From assembly GCA_001592805.2 (NCBI GenBank), contig CP051141.1, positions 3,038,001 through 3,102,000 of the forward strand: DNA of 64,000 nt, in the 5' to 3' direction. The stretch comes from Peltaster fructicola (taxonomy: Eukaryota > Ascomycota > Dothideomycetes). Below are positions 1-9,376 of the stretch, one piece after another. Numbering within the stretch: position 1 is the stretch's first letter; every line of letters begins with the position of its first letter. The position numbers and the translations under genes are program-made. The notes beneath the pieces were generated by a model. It worked only from the letters and a program-made list of their open reading frames with translations, made no database searches and was not told the DNA's origin.

Positions 1-135
1 TGCATCACGAGTAAGATCTCATCGTCTGGTCTAGACAAATATGAGGAGCCTTGTATGCGCAATTGTGTCGACCGCTTCATGGACTCGCAGAATTCAGTAT
101 TAGCAGCTTTGCAGAAGATGCAAGGCTCGCGATGA
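1..135 (+). CDS. TIM8: Mitochondrial small TIM chaperone Tim8, C-terminal part
   Basis: This is the 3' end of a gene cut by the window edge; frame 1 runs from base 1 to TGA at 133-135 (44 residues). The visible protein starts at a cysteine, then has 16 residues and a second CX3C pair (CMRNC), followed by VDRFMDSQNSVLAALQKM. A twin-CX3C arrangement with NCV-RF-D after the second pair is the Tim8 pattern. Tim8 pairs with Tim13 in the intermembrane space and carries hydrophobic precursors such as Tim23 to the TIM22 route. The first cysteine of the first pair and the N-terminus lie outside the window. Tim9, Tim10 and Tim13 fit the second motif less well. Confidence 0.8.
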   Translation, partial: CITSKISSSGLDKYEEPCMRNCVDRFMDSQNSVLAALQKMQGSR

Positions 136-566
136 TGCGTAGCAGGATACATCTCGTGGACAACGTATAAGTATCGAGCTATGGACGCTTATACGGTAAT
201 GTCGAGGAGGCTCGCATTGGAGATGAGTGTGCAGCCGATGCATTGAACAATTTCACCGAACTGCTCATGGCTGTGCGGGTATTCTTTGGTGCTGCAGCTT
301 AGAGTGCATGGTCCCATGGTCAAGAGGTCACTTGATCGGGCAACCTACGATTCGCTCGGAGGACTCGACATACTTATGGCATTTACAATATTACGCATCA
401 CAGGAGAGCCAGAACTGCAGTCGACAACTTTGGCATTGAGTGTATCATACTGTATATCATAAATGGCACATTGATCTGATCAATGAAAAGGAGCATACGT
501 GACGCAGTACGCCCATCGTAGCTCGAAACGCCGACACCCACGCGATGCACCTGTATAAGCCACTTC
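136..566. other. Intergenic, TIM8 / uL23 3' ends
   Basis: This gap lies between convergent 3' ends. I see no credible gene; the short open frames here have no recognisable motif. Confidence 0.6.
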
Positions 567-1253
567 TTAGACGATAGCGAGCTTGGTAGCTGCAATGTCA
601 AGAGCATCGACATCTGGGGTCAGACGTGCGAACGCCTTCTTCGATCCGTCAGGTCTGCATGATGTCAGTTATGCGCCTTCCTAACATATCAGACTCCCTA
701 CCGAATGAGTGTGTTAATCTTGACTGTGTCCACATCGTAGAGCTTCTTGAGAGCCTCCTTGATCTGTCTCTTGTTCGCCTTGACATCGACGATGAAGACA
801 AGGGTGTTGTTCTCCTCAATCATCTTCATGGCGCTCTCGGTGTTGAGAGGGTGGATGACAATCTTGCTGGCATCGAGACGTGGCTGAGATGAGATCGACT
901 TGCGTGGGTACTTTGGTGCTCGTGAAAGAGTGAGGGTCTTTGGGCGGTGGAAGGTCGTGTTGTTTCGGACCTTGCGAACTTTGTGCGAGTTGACCTGTAA
1001 AACAGGCCGTCAGATGATGGGGGTTCTGACACGCCTCAAGTTAAGTGCTCGCTTACTCCTTTGAGAGTTGCTTTGGCAGCTGCAGAAGCCTTTGCTGATG
1101 GCTTGCTGCCAGCCTTCTTGCCGCCTGTGAAGATGTTAGCATTGATTTTCGCATTGTGATGCGACATTCGTCACGACGTGCGTCCATGACAGTCGCGAAT
1201 GCGCGCGATGGCGCTGTGTGATGCGTACCCTTTGTCGTTTCCTTTGGTGCCAT
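567..1253 (-). CDS. RPL25: 60S ribosomal protein uL23 (L25), four exons
   Basis: Exons are 1229-1253, 1057-1124, 702-994 and 567-654; all junctions are GT...AG and in phase, giving 157 residues. The start is [14 protein letters not shown], followed by an Ala/Lys-rich head. The conserved core reads [15 protein letters not shown], then [17 protein letters not shown], then [15 protein letters not shown], and the end is [20 protein letters not shown]. Lys/Ala-rich head plus this core is the eukaryotic uL23 layout. It binds 25S rRNA domain III near the exit tunnel and forms part of the docking site for SRP and RAC. Three introns, one very early in the coding region, are usual for ribosomal protein genes of filamentous fungi. 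Identification is firm. Confidence 0.95.
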
Positions 1254-1538
1254 GTTTATCACTGATGTGCTGTGTCAAAGATGCTGTAGTCAATCTCAAA
1301 ATTCGAGATGGCGAATTGGTTGTGTTCTGGTGCTAGCGTGACTTGGCATCATGACTCAGCATGCGGCTTATCGATAGAGCTAGGTTCGAAGCTACGCCAT
1401 ACACTTGTAGCCTCAAGGCGTTTGTGTCACTTCATTTTACAATATACAGTGGCGCACCGTCCTGACAACACAAGCTCGACACTCTAGCCTCACAGACGTC
1501 GCAATCCCCACTGCAGCGAAGGCAGCAACACGGTCATC

Positions 1539-2656
1539 ATGGCCTATTACTTCAACGACGACGGTGACGATGGCATGAGCATGTACCAGCAAGCAATGAT
1601 GGCACGAGGTGGACGGTCGCGACGCTTCGACGAGTACTACCGAGTCTACCCGATAGCCATGATGCCGGGACCAGAAAGAGAAGATGCGAATCACGGTGGA
1701 AAGATGTTCTTACCTGCGTCGGCTCTGGACAAACTCACACAGTTACACATCACATATCCTATGCTCTTCGAGCTGATCAACGGTGCAAAATCAAAGCAAA
1801 CACATGCTGGAGTGCTGGAGTTTACCGCAGAAGAGGGACGCTGTTATCTGCCGTTCTGGGTAAGAAAGGCTAATCGAGCACATACACCTACTGACGTACG
1901 CAACAGTTGATGCAGACACTGCTGCTGGAACCTGGCGATCTGTTACAGACCAAGTCCACAGATCTACCACCAGGGCAGTTTATTAAACTTCAACCACAAA
2001 ACACCAATTTCCTCGACATCTCCGATCCCAAAGCAGTTCTCGAAACAGCATTCAGAGGTTTCTCTTGCTTGACACTAGGCGATGTGTTTACTTTCAACTA
2101 CAACGAAACAGTCTATGAGATTGCGGTGCTAGAAGTGAAGCCAGCAGGCGACAAGAAAGCGATCAGTGTGCAAGAGACGGATCTTGAAGTTGACTTTGCT
2201 CCACCCGTCGGTTATGTCGAGCCACAGAAGACCAGCGGCACAAGCACACCTCGAAGTATCGGCTCAGCTATGGCAGGACGAGGAGGAATGCTACATACAG
2301 AAGGCACTATGGCTCAAGCGATCAATTATTCTGCTATCGCGCCCACGTCAGACACCGCTGTCGTCGGTCATGCTAAGGCCATCTCAAACTTCCATGGAGG
2401 TGGACATCGTTTGGTGCACAAGAAGAACAAGACTGGAACGAGCACGCCTGCATCCGGTACAGTAACGCCATCGCCTGCTGCAGTATCGAAACCTCGAACC
2501 ACAAACGGTCCTCAGCCTCTACGTCTGAAGCCTGGACAGTTGTTCTTCGGCTACGAGATCAAGCCACTCAAGAACAAGGATGCTCAGGCGGATGTAGAAC
2601 AGCCAAAGAAACAGCATTTCCAGGGCGAGGGACAATCACTTCGTAAGAAGAAGTGA
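1539..2656 (+). CDS. UFD1: Ubiquitin fusion degradation protein 1 (Cdc48 cofactor)
   Basis: Exons are 1539-1859 and 1907-2656; the 47-nt intron 1860-1906 joins CYLPFW to LMQTLLLEPGD, and the product has 356 residues. The N-terminal UT3 double-psi-barrel (about residues 20-200) carries the family string FLPASALDKLTQLHI and the LEFTAEEGRCYLPFW block. The C-terminal half is a Ser/Thr/Gly-rich linker with Npl4/Cdc48-binding character, ending in a Lys-rich tail. Ufd1 with Npl4 recruits polyubiquitinated clients to Cdc48/p97 for unfolding in ERAD and chromatin extraction. Length matches the yeast protein (about 361). The start was chosen at MAYYFNDDGDDG because it leads straight into the family N-terminus and no upstream in-frame alternative is convincing. 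Confidence 0.95.
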
Positions 2657-3051
2657 TTGCTTCATTCCTCGATTGTACAGAGCATAGCGATGGGTCAATG
2701 CTTTTCTCATGCACAGCGTCGGTGTTTGCTAAGACTTTAGACTGATGAGGATAACGATTTGGTGCATTTACAGCAATCAACGATGGTTCGTCACCACATT
2801 CTGTTGGATCATCCTATGAACCTCCGAGTGGCTCTGCTCCATGCCAATAGTAGCTCAATCGCGTGTCCCCTGGAAAGGTATGCCTTGTTGCTCGTTCATA
2901 GATTGCCGAGGAACTGGCCGCCATGCTGTAAGTTGTGGGGTACATCATAGCCGGAGCTTCACCAGTTGACATATTGAGCTCGTTGCGCTCGCGCTGCTCC
3001 TTCACCATCTTCCCTTTCCATCAATCCTCTCCTTCACTTGGTAATAGCATA
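2657..3051. other. Intergenic, UFD1 3' side / ACAD promoter
   Basis: This holds the UFD1 3' flank and the 5' flank of the acyl-CoA dehydrogenase gene. A pyrimidine-rich stretch (about 2995-3035) precedes the ATG at 3052, as is common for fungal promoters. I see no gene. Confidence 0.5.
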
Positions 3052-4554
3052 ATGTCGGTCCCATACAAGATTTCAGAGAAGAAGAACGATGCTTCACAGG
3101 AGCTCCTCGTCAACTCCTCTCAAGGACCGCAGTTGAGGGCAAGCGACAAGATTCCCATCATTGCAAGACCATTCGTCAGCGATCGAGCAAAGAAGACACT
3201 GGACATTGTGAGTATAGAGATCCCAGTCGATGAGGCATAGCTGATAGTCCTTCAGGTCGAGAAGTTCGTTGAGGAAGAATGTATACCAGCAGATGCAGTC
3301 CTGTCGCAGCAGATTGGCGAAGGCGTGCAACAACGATTCAGTGCTCATCCACAGATCCTTGAGAGCTTGAAGAAGCGTGCACGTGAGCTTGGACTATGGA
3401 ACATGTTTCTGCCAAAGAACCACTTCAAAGAAGGAGCCGGATTCAGCAATCTTGAGTACGGTCTCATGGCAGAATACCTTGGCAAGTCGGCGTCAGCATC
3501 ACAAGTCACCAACTGCGCTGCACCAGACACGGGAAACATGGAGGTCTTTGCGAAGTACGGCACACAGGCACAAAAGGATAAGTGGTTGAAGCCATTGTTG
3601 GAGGGTGAGATCAGGTCAGCTTTCCTGATGACCGAGCCAGACGTTGCCAGTTCGGACGCTACAAATATCACATTGAGCATGCGACAAGAAGGAAACGAAT
3701 GGGTACTGAACGGCTCGAAGTGGTGGTCGTCTGGTGCAGGTGATCCACGATGCAAGATCTACATCGTCATGGGCAAGACAGATCCTGAGAACAAGTCGCC
3801 ATACAAGCAACAGTCTGTTATTCTTGTTCCAGCTGAGACACCAGGCATCACCATCCACCGTATGCTGTCAGTCTACGGCTTCGACGATGCTCCACATGGT
3901 CACGGCCATATCACATTCAAGAATGTTCGTGTGCCATTGGATCACATGATCCTTGGTGCAGGTCGTGGCTTCGAGGTCATCCAAGGCCGTCTTGGCCCGG
4001 GTCGCATCCACCATGCCATGCGATCAATTGGTGCAGCAGAGAAGGCTTTGGAGTACTTCCTTGCACGAATCAATGATCCACGCAAGACGCCGTTCGGCAA
4101 GCAGCTGCAAGAGCACGGTATCATGCTTGAGCGAGTTGCACGAAGCAGGATAGAGATCGACACCGCCAGGTTGACCGTTCTCAATGCTGCGATCATGATC
4201 GACTCAAAGGACGCCAAGTTTGCGCTAAAGGAGATCGCTGAGGCTAAGGTACAGGTTCCAGCCATGGCTCTCGAGGTCATTGATCGTGCAGTGCAAGCAT
4301 TCGGTGGTGCTGGTGTCTCACAGGACACACCCTTGGCCAACATGTGGGCGCACGGAAGAACGATGAGAATTGTTGACGGTCCTGATGAGGTTCATCTCCT
4401 CCAGCTTGGCAAGAATGAAAACAAGAGAGGCAAAGCTCTATTGCAGAAGCTTGAGTGGCAAAAGAAGAGATCAGAGGAACTGTTTAAGGAGCACGGCCTG
4501 CAGAGGCGGGATATCTTGCAGCTTGATCGCGAGCACTCCAAAGCAAAGTTGTAG
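3052..4554 (+). CDS. ACAD11-like acyl-CoA dehydrogenase with peroxisomal AKL end
   Basis: Exons are 3052-3207 and 3256-4554 (48-nt intron, phase 0), giving 484 residues. Family blocks are RARELGLWNMFLPKNHF, the flavin/substrate string MTEPDVASSDATNI, KWWSSGAGDPRCKI, GRGFEVIQGRLGPGRIHH and the C-terminal FGGAGVSQDTPLANMWAHGR. These match the dehydrogenase half of animal ACAD10/ACAD11, which act on long or 4-hydroxylated acyl-CoAs. The aminoglycoside-phosphotransferase-like kinase half found in the animal proteins is absent. The last three residues are AKL, a canonical PTS1, so peroxisomal beta-oxidation is the likely site; this localisation is inferred. The stop lies 11 bp from the convergent peptidase gene. 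Substrate chain length cannot be read from the sequence. Confidence 0.92.
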
Positions 4555-4565
4555 TCTATAGTATA

Positions 4566-6563
4566 TCAGTTCTTGGTCAGATGCTGATCCACAAATCGTA
4601 ATGATCGCTTCACCATATCTTCGAGGTGCTTCCTCTCCTTGATGAGATGTCCTTCTCGGGGATATTCAACATACTCAAATGGTAGTTTGTGCCATTGAAG
4701 AGCACGTCTGAAAGCTCTGGCTTGCTCGATTGGCACTCTTTCGTCGTTCGCGCCATGTAGCATAAGCATTTCTGGGATCCTCTTTTCCTGGGCAGCACTC
4801 TTGACATGCCAAATGGCACTGCCAGCTCTGCTCTCTGTGTCGCTGAAGTCAGTCGACCAAGCACCTCTACCACCCAGCTCTGCTTCAATATAGCCGACAT
4901 CTGATGAAAAGCACATTGTGTCCCAGTCAGTGACGCCGGCGCCAGGTATAGCACCTTTGAACCGCCAGCCGAAGCCGTGCATGCCGTTACGTACCGAACA
5001 AAGGTAAGATAGAAAGCCTCCTTGCGACCAACCAGAAACGATGAGTTGGTCTCTGTCACTGTAACCCTTCTCGATGCAATACTGCGTCAAGGCAATTACA
5101 TCTGGTTCGTCGTAGACTCCCATAGCACCACGAGCCTTGTCTGCAAACGCTTCGCCTCGGCCACTTGAACCTCGATAGTTCGGGTGCATGACCGCATATC
5201 CAGCCTTGAGGAAGACATTGGTGAAGTAGTAAGCCGATGGATTGAAAGAATCGGTGATTCTGTAATAGGGGCCGCCATGGACAGCGACGACAGTGGCCAT
5301 TGGTTTATTGGGGAATCCATTGTCGTCTGCGAAACGTTTCGGCGTGAATAAGACTCCCTCAAGATGGGTAGTATCGTCGGTGCTCTTGCAAGATAGATAT
5401 CTCGCGGCGGCCAAGTCTTTGTCTGCCCAGGATGATCCATGGTTGCTGACTTGTGTCAATGACCCGTCCGAAGAGCACTTGGTGTATACCTCGCCAGGAT
5501 TATTGATATCTCCCTTGACGAGTGCCACAACGACATTGCCATTGCTGTCTTCCAGTTGAGCAATGTCCCAAGCTTTGATACTAGCAGTGAGTCCATCGAT
5601 CAAGTGTCCGCCATCGACGATAGAAATATGATCTTTCATGCCCATCTGAACATAGTATGCAACATCCCGTTCAGCTCTCCTGGTTTCGAGTGCGCAGCTA
5701 TGGTCTCCATGTGCTATTCGCTTACAATCAGAAAGGCCGCCCTGAACATCGATCTTGTATACAGCTTGAGCACTAACAGCAAACTCAGGTGTGACACTTC
5801 CGATGAAGTATATGCTATCAGCCGTGTAGGAGAGCGACTGTAGGGCCGTAGGTGTATGAGCCACTTTCTTCAGGTCGGAGCTATCAGCCGAGACGGTGTA
5901 TATCGTGCTGCCGCTGAGAACAAAGGCGTCAATCTCTGATGAGGCCTGAGTATTGAAGGCTAGGCTCTTGCCATCAGGACTCCAATCGAACTTGACCACG
6001 TGCTGATCCATCGAAACCATGGTCTTGATGTCTCTTGACTCGACGTGAAGCACTCGCAGACGGTTGTGTTCCCATTCTTGTCCCCAAACATTGGCATCAT
6101 CCTTGGCTTCGTCTTTCTTCTTCCTGGCATCGCTTTTCTCGTCGGCAGAGGTAAAAGCAATGAACCTGCCGTCTGGACTCCACTTGAGCTGGTCAATAGG
6201 CTGCTCGTTCATAGCAGATGTCAAAGCATACGCTTCGCCGCCCGATAGAGACAATGCGTAGATCGCAGAGCTGCTGCCTCTCTTGGCACGGTCGGATGTG
6301 AAGACTACCAGGCTACCATCGGGCGATAGAGCTGGTAGTCGGTCGTTGTATAGACCAGAAGTGAGCTGTCGAGCGGAGTTCGTCTCATTAGTAACTGCAT
6401 GCCAGACTGAAGCCACGTCGTGTTCACCGTCCTTTTGTGAATTAAACGGGTCTCTTGACACGGTATATACCAGTGTCTTGCCATTGTCTGCGAGATTCAC
6501 CGCAGACGGCACTGACACATCGAGTATGCTCGTGATAAAGCTCGAGATATCATCCTTAGTCAT
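4566..6563 (-). CDS. S9 family acylaminoacyl/dipeptidyl-peptidase 5-like enzyme
   Basis: One exon, 665 residues. The N-terminal half has WD-like beta-propeller repeats with the Tol-B/DPP string WSPDGRFIAFTS and FDWSPDGKSLAFNT. The C-terminal alpha/beta-hydrolase domain shows the nucleophile GWSQGG (Ser about 512), Asp in GANDERVP (about 607) and His in EGHLIKERKH (about 638). Oxyanion-region residues follow VVAVHGGPYYR. The enzyme should hydrolyse N-acylated or dipeptide-terminated short peptides. Unlike the secreted fungal DPP5 antigens it has no signal peptide, so it is probably cytosolic and handles peptide turnover. The gene is convergent with the dehydrogenase upstream in the window. Assignment to the family is firm; the choice between acylpeptidase and DPP5 is not settled. 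Confidence 0.9.
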   Translation of the reverse strand: MTKDDISSFITSILDVSVPSAVNLADNGKTLVYTVSRDPFNSQKDGEHDVASVWHAVTNETNSARQLTSGLYNDRLPALSPDGSLVVFTSDRAKRGSSSAIYALSLSGGEAYALTSAMNEQPIDQLKWSPDGRFIAFTSADEKSDARKKKDEAKDDANVWGQEWEHNRLRVLHVESRDIKTMVSMDQHVVKFDWSPDGKSLAFNTQASSEIDAFVLSGSTIYTVSADSSDLKKVAHTPTALQSLSYTADSIYFIGSVTPEFAVSAQAVYKIDVQGGLSDCKRIAHGDHSCALETRRAERDVAYYVQMGMKDHISIVDGGHLIDGLTASIKAWDIAQLEDSNGNVVVALVKGDINNPGEVYTKCSSDGSLTQVSNHGSSWADKDLAAARYLSCKSTDDTTHLEGVLFTPKRFADDNGFPNKPMATVVAVHGGPYYRITDSFNPSAYYFTNVFLKAGYAVMHPNYRGSSGRGEAFADKARGAMGVYDEPDVIALTQYCIEKGYSDRDQLIVSGWSQGGFLSYLCSVRNGMHGFGWRFKGAIPGAGVTDWDTMCFSSDVGYIEAELGGRGAWSTDFSDTESRAGSAIWHVKSAAQEKRIPEMLMLHGANDERVPIEQARAFRRALQWHKLPFEYVEYPREGHLIKERKHLEDMVKRSLRFVDQHLTKN

Positions 6564-6993
6564 GATGCCACTTGCAGTGTTTTGTGTCTACGACAATGTG
6601 TTCAACCAGGAGGATCGGCAATGTCAGCCAAGCCTTGTGTCGAGATAACACCTCGCCTCACCGACTTCCAACACCACAATGATCTCCAGTCATGGATAAC
6701 GGTGCTCCCTATCGCTTGGCTGAGTGTGCGGTCGGCAGACCCTTCCACTGCGTTGTGTACCGATCGTACATGACCATGGCACGATTGTGTAAGTGCAGGA
6801 ATAATTCACTGCTTTGACATCGTGCAAGAAAGCCCGACCTCTTGCCTAGGCACGTAACAGATCGCATACATGATACTGCACCGTCAACGACAGTACATAG
6901 TGCAGTCTCTTGAATTAACCCTGAGATCTCATTTGACACAACTGAGCACGGTATTGCTGCTCGTCAAATCAGCACCGCTTCTCGATCATACAA
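6564..6993. other. Intergenic, no gene seen
   Basis: This separates the S9 peptidase start from the MDR reductase stop, so it should contain the peptidase promoter. I saw no motif-bearing reading frame. Confidence 0.5.
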
Positions 6994-8013
6994 CTACAGG
7001 GATGCTGGGCCTTTCACAACAATCTTGCCTCTCGCCCTTCCAGCCATGAGTCTCCCCATAGCCTGAGGTGCCTCGTCAAACGAGAACACCTGATCAATGA
7101 TGACCTTGACGCTGCCGTCTGCGATCCACCGTGCGATCTGTTGTAACTGCGCCTTATTCGACTGACAGAGCACGATCTTATAGCGATGTATCGGCCCTCC
7201 AAGCCATGCTGGTCTGCACAGACTCTCAAGCATCGACAAGACACCTTGAGCAGTAGTAAGCATGGCGGATACAAGGACAAAGCGGGCTGTTGGATTGAGG
7301 AATGCCTGCGAGCGTCGATGCAGTGTAGGATCGTTGCCAACATTGTCCACGATAAGGTCGAATGCTGTCATGTTTGCAAGACTGTCGACGATGTCTGTCT
7401 TGGTGTAGTCGACCGTCTGGTCAGCACCAAGCTGCCGACACAACTCTTCATTCCTGCCGGAGCATACGGCAACAACGTATGCACCCATAAGCTTGGCAAT
7501 CTGTATGCCGAAAGTGCCAACACCACCAGATCCTCCTACGATGACCACACGCTGACCTGGTTGTACGAATGGCACAATACTCTGGTATGCTGTGAGTGCA
7601 GCGATAGGCACAGCAGCTCCCACCTCTACAGATATCTTCTCAGGCAAGTCGACAAAGTCGTTCTCCGTTGCAAGCACGTACGGCCCCAGCGTACCATACT
7701 GGACAGGCCAGGGAAGTCTCCCAAAGACGACTCGCTCTGGCTGAGCGACTATTCTGCCACAGAAGTCCAGGCCTGGCGAGGCTGGTTTAGGTATTCTTGC
7801 GATCCTGCTCTCGATCGGCGAGATAGGAAGTTTGTAGTCAACCGGATTCAATGACGATGCAAGGACTTCAATGGCATATTTGCCTTTCAGAGGCTTGCTT
7901 ACCCACGTAGGTATATGTCTGTCAATAAGCTTCAGATTCTTTTCGACACCGCCATTGACCGAACTGTATGCCCATGCCTTCTTCGTTGTAGCTTCGATTT
8001 GCTCGGAATGCAT
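6994..8013 (-). CDS. Zinc-free MDR quinone oxidoreductase-like reductase
   Basis: One exon, 339 residues. The GroES-like N-terminal part carries LASSLNPVDYKLP and SPGLDFCGRI. The cofactor domain has VVIVGGSGGVGTFGIQIAKL followed by GADQTVDYTKTD, the classic NADPH-binding pattern of quinone oxidoreductase / RTN4IP1-like MDR proteins. The catalytic and structural zinc-ligand cysteine clusters of true alcohol dehydrogenases are missing, so it should act as an NADPH-dependent quinone or enone reductase. The loop between GRIVA and VFG is about a dozen residues shorter than in most relatives, with no sign of a missed intron. No targeting signal is obvious. The substrate is unknown. Confidence 0.88.
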   Translation of the reverse strand: MHSEQIEATTKKAWAYSSVNGGVEKNLKLIDRHIPTWVSKPLKGKYAIEVLASSLNPVDYKLPISPIESRIARIPKPASPGLDFCGRIVAQPERVVFGRLPWPVQYGTLGPYVLATENDFVDLPEKISVEVGAAVPIAALTAYQSIVPFVQPGQRVVIVGGSGGVGTFGIQIAKLMGAYVVAVCSGRNEELCRQLGADQTVDYTKTDIVDSLANMTAFDLIVDNVGNDPTLHRRSQAFLNPTARFVLVSAMLTTAQGVLSMLESLCRPAWLGGPIHRYKIVLCQSNKAQLQQIARWIADGSVKVIIDQVFSFDEAPQAMGRLMAGRARGKIVVKGPASL

Positions 8014-8470
8014 CCCAGTGCCGGCTCACAGAAGCCAAGATCGAGTGATTGTCGCCATTGCAAGGACAGTCGTTATATATTGAGGCGACTCATGTTTGTA
8101 GACTGTGTTAGTAGATCCAGCGCAAGGCGGCTGTAGCAATCGCTTATAGCAGCCAATCAAAAGAAAGACTACTAGCGTCTGTAACGCAAGCGCCCGCTCT
8201 CAACGCGATATCGGATGACGATCTTGACTTGGCCACCAGTATTTGCAGAAGTCATAGATGTAGATGTCTGTACTTTGTTGATTGGTAATCGAGTGAGCAT
8301 CCTCGCAGGATTGTTCAAGTCTTCCTCGAAGCCGTATCCTTAGCATTGATAGACGCTGCTGGAAGAGTCCTCCCGACACAACTACACATAGACGGGACAT
8401 CTCACGACCGACTTTCAGGCCTGACTCACCACTGCCCTGCAATAGAGCGACTCTAGCGCTTGTCATCACC
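8014..8470. promoter_or_regulatory. Upstream region of MDR gene with CCAAT and TATA-like boxes
   Basis: A CCAAT pentamer at 8153-8157 and a TATATA-like stretch near 8073-8079 sit about 140 and 60 bp upstream of the minus-strand start at 8013. Function is inferred from position only. The rest of the interval, up to the small plus-strand gene, has no gene that I can support. Confidence 0.3.
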
Positions 8471-8839
8471 ATGCACGGCATTGGAAGACCATCCGGTCAG
8501 CGCGCTTTCCGCCTTGCTTCCAACCACAGGGTGTCTCCCACGCCAACGACTCCCAGCTGCCACAGAAGGCTCAGGAGGCTGTAAGTCTAGTAAAGAGTTC
8601 GTTCTCGAACGTAACTGACGGTGTTCAAGGTCCCAAGCTCAGTCGAGCACAAGGTCCCAGACTCCCTCCACGACACTGGCTCCAACGAGCAGACTGGCAA
8701 GGTTTCGCACGCCACTGGTGACTCCAAGGTACCAAAGGTCCTGCAAGAGGGTCTGCCAGAGAAGGTCGAGAAGATCGTACCAAATGCCATCCACGATACC
8801 AAGGGTGCCAAGTTCAGCGATGGAAGTGTTGGCAACTAA
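8471..8839 (+). CDS. Small spliced fungal protein with VSHANDS motif (N-terminus unresolved)
   Basis: The reliable part is the exon ending at 8580, the intron 8581-8629 (GTAAGT...CAAG, 49 nt) and the exon 8630-8839. It reads QGVSHANDSQLPQKAQEAV, then VPDSLHDTGSNEQTGKVSHATGD and ends in VPNAIHDTKGAKFSDGSVGN. The internal duplication (VSHANDS / VSHATGDS and VPDSLHDTG / VPNAIHDTK) resembles small stress-related fungal proteins that I know only as hypothetical. The ATG at 8471 gives MHGIGRPSGQRAFRLASNH, a basic, acid-free head resembling a mitochondrial presequence, but it is one frame away from the VSHAND frame. The upstream in-frame sequence meets a TAG without an ATG. Either a first exon is unrecognised or one base is missing near 8515-8530. 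Confidence 0.6.
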
Positions 8840-9376
8840 ACGTGATGCACGAACGTTGACCTGGACCACGAAGGCATAAGCGAATGAGACATGTATACTA
8901 GTCACAAACGACAAGCTCAATATACCACCCTTATCTCAACCTTGGCCTTTTCGGATGTTGTAATCTTACTACTATGCTCCCGAAGTGTCGGCCATGTCAA
9001 TACATTGGATGTGGTCACTATTGTACTTGCTCGCCACGTGGCGAGAATGCGTAACGCTAGTGATCGATGACGCCAGGGATCACACACGTCGCGCCTCGAA
9101 ATACGCGTCCACCATCACACCATAACCTCTTGAAATTCCACTCAAGAAGCTGTCTTGTCGTACGATTGAAGCTGAATGTACTTGTAAGGGCGAAGTTGGA
9201 CCGTATTAAGATCTTCGGACGAAACAAGGCTAAGCACAAAGTAATGGTGGCATCATCGATGCTACTACATGAGGTGTAATAGTTGATTGCATCGATTGAC
9301 CTTTCTTCACAGGTAATGCATAATCCAGTGTCCGGGACCACTTCGAGGAGTCCCGTTACCATTCAGTCACGCTCAA
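8840..9376. other. Intergenic, 3' flanks
   Basis: This lies between the convergent 3' ends of the small gene and the PNP-STING gene. Short open frames occur, but none carries a motif. Confidence 0.5.
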
